NCBI GenBank assembly: GCA_021234155.1
Contig: JAJEKV010000052.1
Location: 6,114,925 to 6,178,924, forward strand
Length of the DNA stretch: 64,000 nt
Direction of reading: 5' to 3'
Source of the DNA: Isoetes taiwanensis
Lineage: Eukaryota > Streptophyta > Lycopodiopsida > Isoetales > Isoetaceae
The notes under the pieces are model-generated. The model worked only from the letters and a program-made list of their open reading frames with translations, had not been told where the DNA came from and did no database searches. Below, piece after piece: positions 12,530 to 23,900 of this stretch. Within the stretch, counting starts at the first letter, position 1, and each line of letters opens with the position of its first letter. Position numbers and translations under genes: made by a program.

Positions 12530-12599
12530 AAAATTTCCACCTATAATATAAATATGCCTCGGGTTTAACTACTATCTCTGTGTTGCGTCCAAACAAAGA

Positions 12600-13680
12600 T
12601 CGTTGCGGATTTTCACTTTCCGCGTGGTATGAAATGTTTTGAGGCTAAAGCCATTAACCAAAGCAGTAGGTAATGGAGTACATTCCACCGCCACTGGAAA
12701 ACTGGTTGAACCATTTGAGCAATTCGACAAGGGCTGCCATCAAACTTAATTTACCCGAAAAATTTTTGTACCGAGAGTCATAAAGAAGAACCAAATCTCC
12801 TTTCTGAATGTTTTTGTCTTCAAACATTTGTCATGTGTAAAGATTTTTGTAACCATTGTCCATGAAGAACACGTAATATAAGCATCCCTTCTAAGTTCAT
12901 CCAACCGTCAAATTATAAACCCTTTCTTTGAGTGCAAAGAAAGCGGATTATGGGCAGTGGATGTATTGAAAACTAGAGAGTTGGGAGAATGTATTCAAAA
13001 GGCATGAGAGCTTCTTTTGACCCTATAAAACCATAATTTGGAAAGGAGTGTGACCAAAGAGCTATTTTGAACAAGTATTGTAGGCCCAAAGAACAAGAGG
13101 GAAGTTTGTTTTGCCACCAAGGTAGCCATCACAAATTTCTTGAGAATTGTGACCAGAGTTTTGCTGGTGCTTTCGCCAAACCATTCCCTTGAGGGATAGT
13201 AAGGTGTGCTCTTGTGATGATGTATCGTGAGGTAATCCGGCCGCCCTTTGATAGTATGCTGATTGATAAATGGACACCACGCATCACCCACCAGCCCGCG
13301 GCGCCGGCGGATGATTTGTTGATAGAGGACCTTTACCGTATACGCCGCAAGGTTGTCCTGAAGTAAGCTCCATTTGCAGCGCCGTAGTCCTGTGAGAACT
13401 GGGGAATGTACGCCGCACGGTGTGCCGCTAGAGGGTCGATGGGTCCCACAAAAATCCATTTCCCATTTGGTCGGGCGAAGTGCGGGCGAATGAAGGCCAA
13501 GGGAAGAGCCGCCACGCGCCGCGGCCGCCCCACACCGGGCAAAGCACCATGCGGCGCATGGAGCGCCTTTGAAGAGCGTGGGCCAAAAATAACCAAAGAA
13601 GAAGGATTTTGGCGTAAGGCTGTGGTGTCACCATGAAAATGACCACCACCGGTGACCTTCATGGGCCTACTAACAATATC
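12600..13680 (-). pseudogene. Gypsy integrase
   Basis: Catalytic core remnant on minus: WIFVGPIDP near 13445, an INQ..TI block near 13255, then THHKSTPYYP with ESTSKTLVTILKK near 13150-13200 and LLFFGP. These correspond to the D, D and E regions of the retroviral-type integrase core, which joins the cDNA ends to target DNA. The C-terminal region continues to about 12600 (KTFRKEIWFFFMT, the usual KGDLVLLYDS stretch in broken frame). At least three frameshifts are present. No chromodomain is seen. Confidence 0.8.
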
Positions 13681-13689
13681 CGGGGACCT

Positions 13690-14260
13690 CATGCGAGGGA
13701 GAACACAGCCGGCTGATGGTATCCCTTACCCTTTTTGTAAAGCATACCCTGAACCATGGTGTAGCCACCGACCTCATGGAGAAATTGATGTCTAATTTCC
13801 GGATTGTCGCTTGGCTGAGAGAGGTGGCGCCCCTTCGTGGAACAAATACCGTGGAGGAGATATCACGAAAGTCATGAAACCAATGAGGTAAAGGCTCGAC
13901 CGTGAAGAGTTGGAGATCGTGAAAGGCCGAGACTCCTAGAGGGATCATCCGTGGATGCGGAAAGATAATCCGGGACAAATATGAGATTTGCCGCCTTGTG
14001 AACAATTCCTCAAAAGGTGCAAATTCTTGGGTGTAAGCAGGACCCAACGGAAAGCAATGCGCGCGCCCTCGCGGGCGGATTTGTTGATCAAATAAAGAAG
14101 TGCCTCGGTGGTCACCAAAGAATTTGATCCCATCAGCCAGGCAGTAGTGACGGAAGCGTTGGACACGTAGTAAAATGAGACCCAAAGCTTCACCGGGTAT
14201 AATAAAGGCGCTTCAGCGTAATCTGAGTTTTCAGCCATGACGGGTTAAGTTTGCCGGGCA
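13690..14260 (-). pseudogene. Gypsy RNase H region
   Basis: Minus-strand pieces such as IKFFGDH..TSLFDQQIR and LLYLINKSAREG…RWVLL match the end of the Ty3/gypsy RNase H and connection region, where a DH.AL.YL.NK…GR..RW.LLL pattern is typical. Only one RNase H region can be placed between reverse transcriptase and integrase; I see no second, archaeal-type copy. Frames are interrupted. Confidence 0.7.
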
Positions 14261-14299
14261 GCGACTATAATATTCTTGAGAGAGAAATACCCAATAGCA

Positions 14300-15180
14300 A
14301 ACGGTGACACCCACATGAACATGAAAGGGCTTATCCCATTGAGGAGGAACAAGAACCGGGCCCGAGTAAGCAAAAGCTCAACTGTTGAAAGCGTAAAGAT
14401 CCTACCGGGAATTCCAAGCCCGTGGTTTCACCACTTGTGAGTTTATGAATGGATCCTCGCACGGCTGCTAGTCCAGAACGAAGGTGGAGTAATAATTGAC
14501 CTACCCAAGAAAGAGCCGTGACGCCTTGATATTGGTCAAAGCTTGAGCTTTGAGCACACAACCGATTTTGGCGTAGATCCGGTGGTGATACCTACTTTAT
14601 CATACAACGTGTTCCAACAACACCCGAGGTGACACAAAAGGCATTTCTCCGATTGAGACTAATGCCTGACTCATCACATTTCTGGAAAGACGGTATTCCA
14701 ATTTATCCAAATGGTCGCCTATGGAACTCGTAGAAAAGAGAAGTCATCTTGAAAAATTTAGCAGCGATTTTCCTTCATAAAAATCAAGGAAAAAATCGAG
14801 AGCATGATGCGCTGGAAACGTGGATGCAAGAGTTTGATAAGCCAAAAGGAAACCACCTGAAAAAGTATATTCTACCTGCGGTGAAAATAGTCTTGAGTTG
14901 ATCATTCTTTGATTGGAGATCTCATTTGTGTTTCAAAACCATCCATGAAGGAGTATACCATGTCCAAATAATCTTCCGTAACCCGGCTCAAGTGAAGGGA
15001 AGGAAAATGATCACCCCGCGGCCTGATTGAGTTTCGCAGTCCACGCAAACGCCGGATCTTGTACTCATTGTGTTTGAGTGCAATGACGACGATGGGCTCA
15101 CCTTATCCGCACGTTTGACCCCACAGATCAAACCGCAAAGAAGGAGTTTGTCAATTTCCACTTGACGCCGATCACGCAAT
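14300..15180 (-). pseudogene. Gypsy reverse transcriptase
   Basis: Ordered fragments on minus: VSPSSSLHSNTMSTRSGVCVD near 15070 (the usual IRVCVDYRKLN block in broken frame), LPFT, YSFMDGF near 14940, FPFGLSN near 14850, then HLDKLE and a C.E..ISLN block near 14680, and the thumb region around 14430-14560. The order and spacing match Ty3/gypsy reverse transcriptase. The FMDDF-type catalytic box could not be read cleanly because of indels. Confidence 0.8.
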
Positions 15181-17004
15181 TGGGGTTGAGCCGGTACGGG
15201 TTTGCTATACCGGCCGTAAGACCGACGGTAGGAATGGTGAGTTCCCCCTCAAGGTTTCTGCTGACCAAGATCTCCTCAGAAATTCCGTGCAAAAATGTGG
15301 CTTGAACTTTTGAAAAGTGTGACGGCCCCGCAATGATAGGGGGTCGAAGATTAAGAAAGTAAGGCTGACAGGGTCGATTGCTGCCTACGCCCACGCATCT
15401 CAACTTCGTGAGTCCTGGCCATGGGGGTATCACTTCCGCGGTTCCATAAATGTGTGCAAGAGGTTGAAGCATAAATGTAGATGCGTAGCACTCCCTGCAT
15501 GAAAAAGAGAGGTTGCCGAAGCTCTACTGCTGCAGGTTGCTTCCATGACAAATAAGTGGACATCGACAGAGCCGCAGGAGATCCTACATCCGAAAAAGTG
15601 ATCAACACGCTGGATCGCCTGTAAGGAGCCGTAAGGGTCAAGCAAAGCAGCCCATGTACCGATCCTCATCAAGAGTCGCCCCCTGCTGACGCGATATTCG
15701 TAGGATGACAGAGGCGTACTCGCAGTGGAGCCCGAATCGCGATAGATATTTTGGGCGCCCCTCAGAATCGGTGTCGGAGAGAGAGGGTCTCAAAGATTGT
15801 CGACGGAAATGATTTTGCCTGCTTCCAAGTCCATGGTGGCATTGAGGTGACCGGTCTGATGACCGACCGATCCAGGCCCAAGAATGGATAATTTTGGCCT
15901 CGCGAGAAAAGGTCCTGGGCCACCAACATTTCCATAATCACCGGATCTTCCAGCCTTCCAAACACCAAATTCCAAATGGAATCTGAGATCACCAATGTTG
16001 ATGTGGGAAGAGTGACTTGAGGTTCAGTGGATATGGCCATTGGCCAATTTGATGTCATATGGGGCAATTTATAGAGTTGTTTAATGCCCATTTGTTTTTA
16101 TGGAGTTTATCCAAGGATGAGATTGGACTTACCTCCATATCAAATTTGAACATGATTGACTTGTTGATTGCCCACCGGCATAAAACGGGAGTAGAGGTAG
16201 GCAACAACAACCAAAACAACTTCGAGTGGTAACTGTCCTTGAGAGCGTGACAGAAGTTTCAAAATTGTGGCTAAACTAAAGGTATTTTGATTTTGCTACC
16301 CTGAGCCCCAGAGGCAATATGAGAAAAGGACCGCCGACCCGCGTGTGTCGGAGTGCGGGTAATGAAGCAAAGAATCCTTTTGGAGTAGGTCAACCCTCGC
16401 GCCTATATTTGGATAGGTCCGAGCGGAGGTTAAGACGCGGAAGGTGCTTTCCCGCCTTTGTTGAGCCTTGCAGTGGCATTTAAACATTAGCCAACGTAAG
16501 GCTCTCAAGCAGCCTTTTGCATGAGGTTCTGTAATTGCCTTGGCTTAACTTTAGGCATGACATCTCGCATGAGTTTCTCCAAATCAGTGCAAGTGAACCT
16601 TTTTCTTCATCATGAGGAATGGTGACGTAATTTGGAAGGCAGTTGGTGCGCCATGAGAAATAATGGTTATGGACGCGGACGCTCGGTTCGGGCGCGTGGA
16701 AACCAAACCAACCCAATTTGATGGTCAACTGGGATTGGAGTGCCCTCAAAAATTTCTTCCGTGGCTTGTTGATCCATCTCGAGGTTGATTTGCGGTGAGA
16801 GTCGCTGATAGCGTGATTGCCGAGGTGCACGAGGTGGCTTCCAAGAACCGACGCCGTGCCTTGTTTGCCATTGGCAATCCAAAGTTGGTAAGCCGAGGCT
16901 GACTGATGTGGTCTCGATGGTGGCCGTGAAGTCGCACTCAATCCTTGCAGGGAAGTTGAGGACACGCCGCGGTGGTATGACCCCATTCTGATGTGCGATA
17001 ACAC

Positions 17005-18284
17005 CGAAAGCTTCGGCGATCAAAAAGAGGACGCGGTGTTGGGTCCCCGCTTGCTGTTCTGCTGTTTATAGAGTTGATTAAGTTGGGCACAAGAAGTGGT
17101 GGCCGTACGATATTGGCGACAGGCCGAGGGTGTGGTGTGCACTTGATAAACCATCTTGTATGGAAAGGTGTAGGATGAGCGCGAAAGTGCACTCTTCCTC
17201 GCGGCATGATTGCACATGTTGCATCTTTACAATGAGGCGGCCATTGGTGGAGTTGCACCTCATTTGCCAAGGCGGCCTTGATATTTGCGCATATGGCACC
17301 GTGATCCGACCGCTACCGCTGGATTGGCGTGTTGAGGCTGAACAGCTAGCCCCGAGGAACCATGACCGTGGAATGAAAGGAGCTCCCAAGCTACTTACCG
17401 AGGAAACATTGGATCGAAAGTGATTGACAAGATCGCATAGCCTCAGCCCAAAGTCTTGGGGCTGTATTCACCATGAGGCGGATAGCCTGGGAGGAAGTCC
17501 TGGAGAAACCGCACTCAAGATCCGCTCTCGCAAAGTACTCTGGAGTTTGCTTAGCGTATCGTGGTCGACCGCGAAAATCCCGCGACCTCGTGGGCTCTTG
17601 TTGAAGGTCATTGAGTTGCTTGAGATGAAGTGGATCATCATCCGTGGTGCCATAGTGAGAAAGAAAAGCAGCCTTCATTTCCTCGACCACCTTGTTTCCA
17701 ATGGCTTTTTGTTGGACATGAGCCATTGATGAGGGGAGCTACCGCAGCGTGGTGGAAAAGATGTGGAATTTCGTTGAGGCTGCGACACCATTAGATGCAC
17801 CAGAGCCTCAAATTCTTCCATGTGGGCCTCGAGCACTTTGGTTCAATTGTTTGCCTTTGCTGCTGCTGCAGGATAAGTCAGCTTAAGGGTCCGGGAAGGT
17901 GAGGGAAAAGTGCTGGGCCGGACAGAACATGAGACTGAGGAAATTGAGGTGACCCCGGCGAAGGTACCATGGAGGTACCGGAGGTGCCTCGGGATCATTG
18001 GTTTTGGAGGCTCTGCAAGGTTGTAAACAGAAGAGCTGGTGGAAATGTAGGGAAGGGGAAATTCCCGGGAGGAGCAAAAGAGACATGTGGGATATCCCCG
18101 TCCACCGTGAGGGAGATGAGGGTTGTGAAGGCAAAGGCGAGGCCGTAAGACCGATGGATGAAGGCTGTTCCGGGTATGAAAGGAAGATTATTGGGTGTTG
18201 AGCTTCTGGAGAGGGCTCTGAGCAGATGAGGAGACCGAGGCCGAGCAATGTTTGCACGCCGGAGGCGGAGAATTTGGACGACAT
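17005..18284 (-). pseudogene. Gypsy gag with CCHC zinc knuckle
   Basis: Structural protein that packages element RNA. A candidate start lies at about 18284 on minus (MSSKFSASGV). A retrotransposon gag core lies at 17391-17726 (FLSHYGTTDDDPLHLKQL…QTPEYFARADLE). A zinc knuckle near 17030 reads CYRTSEWGHTTAAC, with one cysteine displaced. Several frameshifts separate the parts. Protease should follow at about 16.2-16.9 kb but its active-site triad was not found. Confidence 0.7.
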
Positions 18285-18474
18285 GACACGAGGGGTGGGT
18301 AGCGCCGACCGAAAGCCCTTAGGACCTAATGTACCTCAATGTCATAAGCAGAGCCATACATGTCATGTAATAAAATTTCTATGATTGGCGCCCGCTTTCA
18401 GATGCCGCTCTCAAGAAGTTCTTCTGGCGAAGTTTCATTTATTATGGCATTGGTATGAAAGGAAAATCGAATCG

Positions 18475-18497
18475 TAAATCTCATACCGGGCGCATGC
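18475..18497 (-). other. Probable primer-binding site region
   Basis: Sequence directly inside the 5' LTR; on minus it reads GCATGCGCCCGGTATGAGA. A typical PBS begins TGG and matches a tRNA 3' end; here the first bases are unclear and the primer tRNA cannot be named. The initiator-Met PBS common in plants is not present. Confidence 0.35.
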
Positions 18498-19056
18498 TGT
18501 TTGGGGTCCTGGGTTCGAACCTCAAGTAAGACGTTTCTCGTGAGGACCCTTGATCTACTGTCAGAGAACTGGGACTATGTCACGCTGGATCAAAGAAAAG
18601 AACAAGAAGAAGAAAATGTATCAAAAGGAACAATGAGAGGAAAATGATAAGCTTCCTTTGATATCAATGATGAATATACATGAGCTCTCGTGAATCGAGA
18701 GAAGATCAAGAGAGACAAGACTCAAAACTCATCTAAAACTCTTGTGCTAGCTCTACTCATATGTATATATACAAATGGCCTTGGGCCCAATATAGACATA
18801 CACCGGGACGATCTCAAGTGTCGACTCGAATGAAGCCCGATTTGCAGGAATGTTGGCGTGCCTCTTGAAGTGCCTTAGAATTACCGACGCTGGCGCATGT
18901 GCCACTCTGTCCTGAGCGGCCTTGCTGGACGGACGAGGTCTTTGGATCATGGTCCGCCGCTGGTCTTCAATGGGCTTGGACGTACTGTCAGGATCCTTGC
19001 TTGACCTGGTCCGTCAGATGGCTGAACAGTTCTCAACCAGAGGCACAGGACTAACA
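18498..19056 (-). repeat. 5' LTR of the gypsy element
   Basis: Runs from TGTTTGGGGTCC to AGGACTAACA on plus. A TATA-like run (TATATATAC) at about 18765 is suitably placed for minus-strand transcription. It ends directly against GCAT and the 3' part of the split tRNA-Ser. Confidence 0.9.
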
Positions 19057-19060
19057 GCAT

Positions 19061-19112
19061 GACTAGAAATCATGTGGGCTTGTCAAAGATAGGTTCAATC
19101 CTATCATCCACG
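19061..19112 (+). pseudogene. tRNA-Ser(AGA) copy 2, 3' part
   Basis: Anticodon arm (GACTAGAAATC), variable arm, T-arm (GATAGGTTCAATCCTATC) and acceptor 3' strand CATCCAC. It is the continuation of 8117-8146 after the inserted element. Confidence 0.85.
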
Positions 19113-19188
19113 GTATTCAATTAATATTTAGAGTTGAAGTTGTGGCTGTGCTTCTTTAATTAAGAAGGTATTCATTTGTATTACTTGT

Positions 19189-19262
19189 GCATTGGTGGTC
19201 TAGGGGTAGAATAGTAAGCCCGCCACCCCCGCATGTGCACCAGTTCTATCTCTACCAATGCA
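19189..19262 (+). pseudogene. tRNA-Gly-like copy A
   Basis: Acceptor strands GCATTGG and CCAATGC pair fully. The A-box region GTGGTCTAGGGGTAGAATAGTA matches plant tRNA-Gly, and CCGCCAC could supply a GCC anticodon. The T-arm is degraded (CAGTTCTATCTC). Length 74. Probably not a good tRNA. Confidence 0.65.
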
Positions 19263-19529
19263 TCCCGCGGGTTCAATCCCCTTCCACTTGCCTTTGGTGC
19301 AAGAGCCAAAAAAGATTTAATGCATTAAACCATGTTGATAATGACATAAGGATAACCGAAAGCAATCGACAAAAATCTCATAGTGTGAGAAATGAGATCA
19401 AGTTTCAATCTTGCCTTCCAACCATCAAAACATCACAAATGAGAGAGGAACAAAGCCGATCTACAAACTCTATCCTCCTAAATATCCAATGATCTTAAGA
19501 AGAATCGGAAGTGACCTGCTATGTCGGGC

Positions 19530-19612
19530 GTGGATGTGCCGTAGAGTGGTTATTGGGCATGACTAGAAATCATGTGGGCTTTGCTCGCATAGGTTCAATC
19601 CTATCATCCACG
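19530..19612 (+). tRNA. tRNA-Ser(AGA), best-preserved copy
   Basis: 83 nt. Acceptor GTGGATG pairs with CATCCAC. The anticodon stem CATGA/TCATG closes a 7-base loop CTAGAAA with anticodon AGA (19565-19567). A long variable arm (GGGCTTTGCTC) and T-arm ATAGG-TTCAATC-CCTAT complete the class II tRNA-Ser fold. The D-arm carries one or two extra bases (CCGTAGAGTGG) compared with other copies. It would decode UCU/UCC serine codons. Confidence 0.8.
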
Positions 19613-19730
19613 CGGTATTAGCTTATTTATATTTATTTTGGCAGTCCCTAATGACACGCCTATTCAATTAATATTTAGAATTGGTTGTATGTGCTTCTTA
19701 ATTAAGAAGGTATTCATTTGTATTACTTGT

Positions 19731-19798
19731 GCATTGGTGGTCTAGTGGTAGAATAGTACTCACACTAAGACACCCGAAGTTCACTTCTGGCCAATGCG
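19731..19798 (+). pseudogene. tRNA-Gly-like copy B
   Basis: Acceptor GCATTGG/CCAATGC and the A-box GTGGTCTAGTGGTAGAATAGTAC are intact, and a T-arm (CCCGAAGTTCACTTCTGG) is recognisable. At 68 nt the anticodon arm is shortened and no GCC anticodon remains. Pseudogene-like. Confidence 0.65.
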
Positions 19799-20042
19799 CC
19801 CCTGTGGTTCAACTCTTCCAATTTTGTTCTTAGTGCAAGAGCCGCAAGATTAAACCATGTTACAATGACATATGATAACGTTTAAACCAATAAAACTATA
19901 GTGTGGAGAAATGAAGACTAAGCTTAATCTTGCTCTTCCAACAATCAAATATCACAATGAGAGAGAACAAATGACTAGCCAAATCCTATCCCTCCTAAAG
20001 ACCCCAATGATCTAAGAAGAATCGGAAGACTCAAGGCCGGGC

Positions 20043-20119
20043 GTGGATGTGCCGTGAGTGGTTATTGGGCATGACTAGAAATCTGCCTTTGCTCTATAGG
20101 TCCAATCCTATCATCCACG
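20043..20119 (+). pseudogene. tRNA-Ser(AGA)-like copy 4, short variable arm
   Basis: Acceptor GTGGATG/CATCCAC and loop CTAGAAA are kept, but bases of the anticodon 3' stem and variable arm are missing (total 77 nt) and the T-loop reads GGTCCAATCC. Likely non-functional. Confidence 0.7.
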
Positions 20120-20188
20120 CAGTCATCCAATATTTAGAGTTGGTTGTATGTGCTTCTAATTAAGAAGGTATTCATTTTGTATTACTTG

Positions 20189-20265
20189 GCATTGGTGGCC
20201 TCAGTGGTGAATAGTACCCCTCACATGGTATTGCACTGAAATCTCGATTCTCTACCAACAATGCA
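20189..20265 (+). pseudogene. tRNA-Gly-like copy C
   Basis: Starts GCATTGGTGG and ends ACCAACAATGC. The anticodon stem TACC/GGTA is visible around a disturbed loop (CCTCACAT), and the T-arm is poor. Pseudogene-like. Confidence 0.6.
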
Positions 20266-20299
20266 TCCCGTGGTTCTCAACCCCTTCCAATTTTGTATG

Positions 20300-20580
20300 T
20301 TACTTTTAAGTACAGGAGATGGCGGAATGTAAGAGAAGAAAGAAAGTATGTCTGGATTCTGGTAGCAAGATGAGAATGATGGCACTCATTCCGCTGTCAT
20401 AGACCTAAATGTGCACAAGGATAAGTGGAGAATGAATGGTCCCCATTCGATGCCCGACGGGAATTGGAGTTTGAAACAAGCTTAAACTTCTTCCATTTTG
20501 CTAGACGGCCAAAGGTTGGGAAAGCGCAGAGAAGAAAGCTATAAATTGTGGTCATGCATGCCGCCAGAAACTCCATGTAA
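20300..20580 (+). repeat. Duplicated segment of the 31.3-kb gene, degraded copy
   Basis: TTACTTTTAAGTACAGGAGATGGCGG… to …ATGCCGCCAGAAAC matches 31293-31615 almost base for base, with internal deletions (the piece carrying GATAATCAGCTATTCGAGAC is absent). The coding frame seen at 31381 is broken here. It ends abruptly after CAGAAAC. Confidence 0.85.
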
Positions 20581-20990
20581 TATGAATCTAAGGTTGAAAC
20601 AATAGGAGATATGAAACTAGGATACATTGTGGTATACCATGTTGTCTCAGTATGTCATGCTTGGTATTATGTTTTAATCTCGTAATCAAAAACAAAGTTG
20701 CAGATTAAACGGAGCAAATCATTCAAAAGATTTAAAAGGAATATTCCTAAAGATTCCCTTTTTTTTACAAAAAGGTAAAACGAGGTTAAAAAAAAAAGAT
20801 GCATGAAATTCTATTTTGACCCCCAAAAAGTGACTAATTTTTTTTGTGCAACTAAAGAATTGACTTTTTGAAAGTGTCATTTTTCTAGCAAATAGAATGT
20901 TCTTGAAGTATATTTTACGTGAGAAACCCTAATTTCAGAGGATAAAATATTTAACAAAAATTGAAGTTATTCCAGAATCTAAAATCAGAG
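20581..20990. other. AT-rich spacer
   Basis: Poly-T and poly-A tracts, no coding potential recognised. Confidence 0.4.
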
Positions 20991-23900
20991 TATTCTCAAA
21001 ATTTGAAGATACAATCTTCATATTCACAACAAAATTTATGCTTTTTTTCTAAGACTTCGCTTATATGTGCAAAAGTGTGGAGGAGGATGAAGGAGGGGAT
21101 CCAAGACGCCATCATGTTCATTTATACCATCCTCATCACCTTCACTTTTTTCATCATCACCAGAGGAAGTGCTTGAGTTATCTTCCCCCATTCAATAATC
21201 AACAGATGGTAGCATTGCCACCACCTTCTTCATCCTCTTCTTCAGAATTACAAAGCTTTTTAAGCAAATTGATAGTCCTTCGGCGTAGGCGCATTGTCGA
21301 TTTCAATTTAAAATCATAGCACAATATAGTCACGCCATTAAGGATCAGCCTCATCCCTACAACCCACCTTCTTGGACTTTCTTCCTTTTTCCTTGGCTTC
21401 CTCATTTCTAACTCATATCTACCTTCAAAAGCATTTTCCGATCGCGGGTTGCAAACCCAATGAATCTTGAGTTTAGTGACTAAGCCTTCCTCCTTGCCCG
21501 GTGTCAAGCACTTTTGCTATATCCGTAGAAAGGTCGACCTTTGTCATCCTCCTCGCTTGGAAGAGCAATTAGCATGCCCTTGCAAATTTCGTGATATTAC
21601 CTTGAGGTTCATTCACAACGCCTTGGTCCGAGGTACATGACTCGATCCTCATCTTCTTCTAATGCACGGTGCTAATGTAGCACTTGCTTGGACCTGCTTG
21701 TGCTTGGGGTTGATGGAAGGTGTTAGGCCATCGAAATGGTTCTTGCAAATCGCCTTAGAGCTATATTTTTCACAACAATTTTCTGCTCGAGAAAGAAATT
21801 ACTCCACCACATCCCATCTTCTTTCTAAGAAGTACTTAAAGCTCCCGAGGAAATTCCATTTTCAATGGCTTTAAGGATGACTTCTCGGGGTACTTTTCTT
21901 ACCTTGGACTCCTTAGGATTTTTGAGAGGGAAGTTGTTCAAAGACGCTCTATGAAGGAAGTGTCTGAATATATTTAAGGTAATCCCCTCTTGTGGACTCC
22001 AAATCCTTAGTTGTGGTATACTTTTTCCCGAAGAAACTCCGCCATCCTTCAAGTAGAACTTGATGTGATGTTGAAAGGTGAGATCATTCAACTTGTTCAC
22101 GCCTTGTTCTCTCACCCGAACGCTGAGAGAAAACAAACTCTCTCCAAATCGCCAGCCCTTTAAGAAGATCGTCACGGGAGTGGGAGTGTAAGAATCTTCA
22201 ATAATTCGAACTAATGTAGGAAGGAGAAAGCCTTCTTCCTTCTAAGGCGCATTTAAAATCCCAATGAACATCTGGTCAATCATCATGAGTATGGCCTACA
22301 AGTAAAACCGAGCTTCACTTTTCTAAAGATCCCTAGCTCCACTAACATAGCACAAAGATGCAAAGAGTGTTTGATTCTTGTTCTCCCTTGTAGTATTGTT
22401 GCTGGGTAAAAGCACCGTGGTAATTGCTCTGCTTCGCAGACAGACCAGTTAAGAATTGTAATTGTGAGGTTCGTCACCATGCAAGTTTGGATATGTCAAA
22501 AATACTTTGCACTTTAGCTTCCTTTGAAGACCATAGCTCCTACAAGGTGGACCTTAACAAAACATTCCTCCGCACATCTTTAGGAATGTTCAAGAAATGT
22601 GGTAGAGTAGTTTTTTGGTCCATTCCATCAATCACAACAGACATATATTGCAAAATGACGCTCAAGACTTTTTTTTTTTTTGGTTTGGCAAAGCTTTCTT
22701 CTCTCTCGCCGCTTGTTGTTCACTTATGTGGGTAAGGTTTGCCACAATATCTCAGAGAAGAAATAAGGTCAAAGCATTTTTTAAAACAAGTGAGAGTTTG
22801 AAGAACATGAGCTTACTTCTTCGACTGCGTTTGCAAGTTTCTCTTTGACTTTTTAATTAAGCACACCTTGAACAAACAGACGTCACATGTCTCCCGAATT
22901 TTCACTAAACCCAATTCACTTTTCCACAATCCGTGAAGTGTGAGTAAGAGATGTGCCAAGTTGAGTGCAAGTCCTTTTGTACTCATTAAAAACATCTTTT
23001 TGGTGATGTTATGGGTTAAATGATACATGTTGTCAAGTAGGGGACTTCTCACATGTTTCTAAAATATTTCTCCATCCATGACACGTGAAGAAGGGCATGC
23101 ATGGTTACAACTCTTCTTGGTCCACAATGATCATCATCAATTGCTGGATTTTTGTCCAGTCTTTTTGTGTATTCTAGACATTCCGTAGTCCCTAAACGGT
23201 GGACAACCATAAAGCATTTCCGCAAACTTCTTTGACCGGTTAATGTAGTGCAAGAAGGTGTTGCGGTTCCGCCTTACATGATAGGCCAAGTAGGCATTCT
23301 CGTCAGCCAATGTCATTGAACTGTAGTTGTCTCAATTGCTCGTAATTTTAGACATGTTAAATTTGTTGATGCAACCCAATGAGCAAAAGATTTACTTAAA
23401 AGTCTTCTCATTTTATGCTCGGGCCCATAAGGTTTCTTCTTCTTACAGAGGAGCATGCTCTCACACCATAATCCACCTTAAATTTTTGGTGGACGCTAGA
23501 GAACATGTAATCTCGCTTACCCTCGTGGTGTCTCATCATCTTCAAGAGAGTTCTACTCGGGGGTGACCTCCTTCCCCGCCCTTAGTGGTGTGCTTGTAGA
23601 GGAGAACAAACCACGTGAAGCCGTAACTTAAAAAGAGGTGCAAAGTGTTGAATGAAGGAGATGGGCCAAACATATGATGTGCCAAATAAAGTTGTTGTAG
23701 CGCCTTTCACAGGAGTTCGACGAACATCTCTCTTATAGCAGACTGAAATTCTCGTAAACCCATGTGTGTCACGTTTGTGTGAAGAGGAGTAGATGTTGTA
23801 GGTCGGTCTTCATTTGTGTGAAATCGGTGGGAGAAACGATGGAGAATCTCGCAATCTTGAACGCCGAGTCTGTATTCCCCGCATGTGTAAGTGAAGATGG

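Larger units (their letters stand above)
8727..12560. other. Gypsy internal 3' region without recognised pol domains
   Basis: About 3.8 kb between the end of integrase and the polypurine tract. The minus strand has frames of up to 191 codons (10479-11054) and 146 codons (11639-12079), none resembling a known domain. Long 3' regions with extra or antisense frames are known in Tat-type plant gypsy elements; whether any frame here was ever translated is unknown. Confidence 0.5.
8147..19056 (-). mobile_element. Ty3/gypsy LTR retrotransposon, 10.9 kb
   Basis: Two LTRs of 571 and 559 bases bound the element, which reads on the minus strand. The LTRs begin TGTTAG and end CAAACA on that strand. The order 5' LTR, gag with CCHC knuckle, reverse transcriptase, RNase H, integrase, polypurine tract, 3' LTR is that of Ty3/gypsy. 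A GCAT duplication flanks it, and it interrupts a tRNA-Ser copy. No chromodomain is seen after integrase, and about 3.8 kb without recognisable pol sequence separates integrase from the 3' LTR, as in some non-chromovirus plant lineages. Frames are broken by many small indels, so it is not autonomous as written. Confidence 0.9.
7583..20290 (+). repeat. Tandem tRNA-Ser/tRNA-Gly array, split by a retrotransposon
   Basis: Units of about 500 bases repeat in the same orientation: a shared leader (CATGTTGATAATGACATA…), a tRNA-Ser(AGA)-like sequence, a spacer with TTAATTAAGAAGGTATTCA, then a tRNA-Gly-like sequence followed by GTGCAAGAGCC. Two units lie left of the inserted gypsy element and three to the right. 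The leftmost unit has lost its tRNA-Gly part, its spacing being 326 instead of about 500 bases. Plants are known to carry tandem tRNA clusters (for example Tyr-Ser-Tyr arrays in Arabidopsis); a Ser-Gly array is a different combination. Only one tRNA-Ser copy looks structurally intact. Confidence 0.8.

Noticed and set aside
9030-18300. Numerous plus-strand frames inside the gypsy element
   Set aside because: Gag, reverse transcriptase, RNase H and integrase motifs, the polypurine tract and the LTR polarity all place the genes on minus; only the frame at 12191 is kept as a weak antisense candidate.
8147-19056. Assignment of the gypsy element to the Tat lineage
   Set aside because: The long 3' region and possible antisense frame fit, but a second RNase H and a readable PBS are missing, so the lineage is left open.
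7583-20290. Repeats of about 500 bp as a CRISPR array or a SINE family
   Set aside because: The units are long, carry tRNA-Ser and tRNA-Gly folds with both acceptor strands, lack a poly-A or SINE tail, and are strictly tandem.
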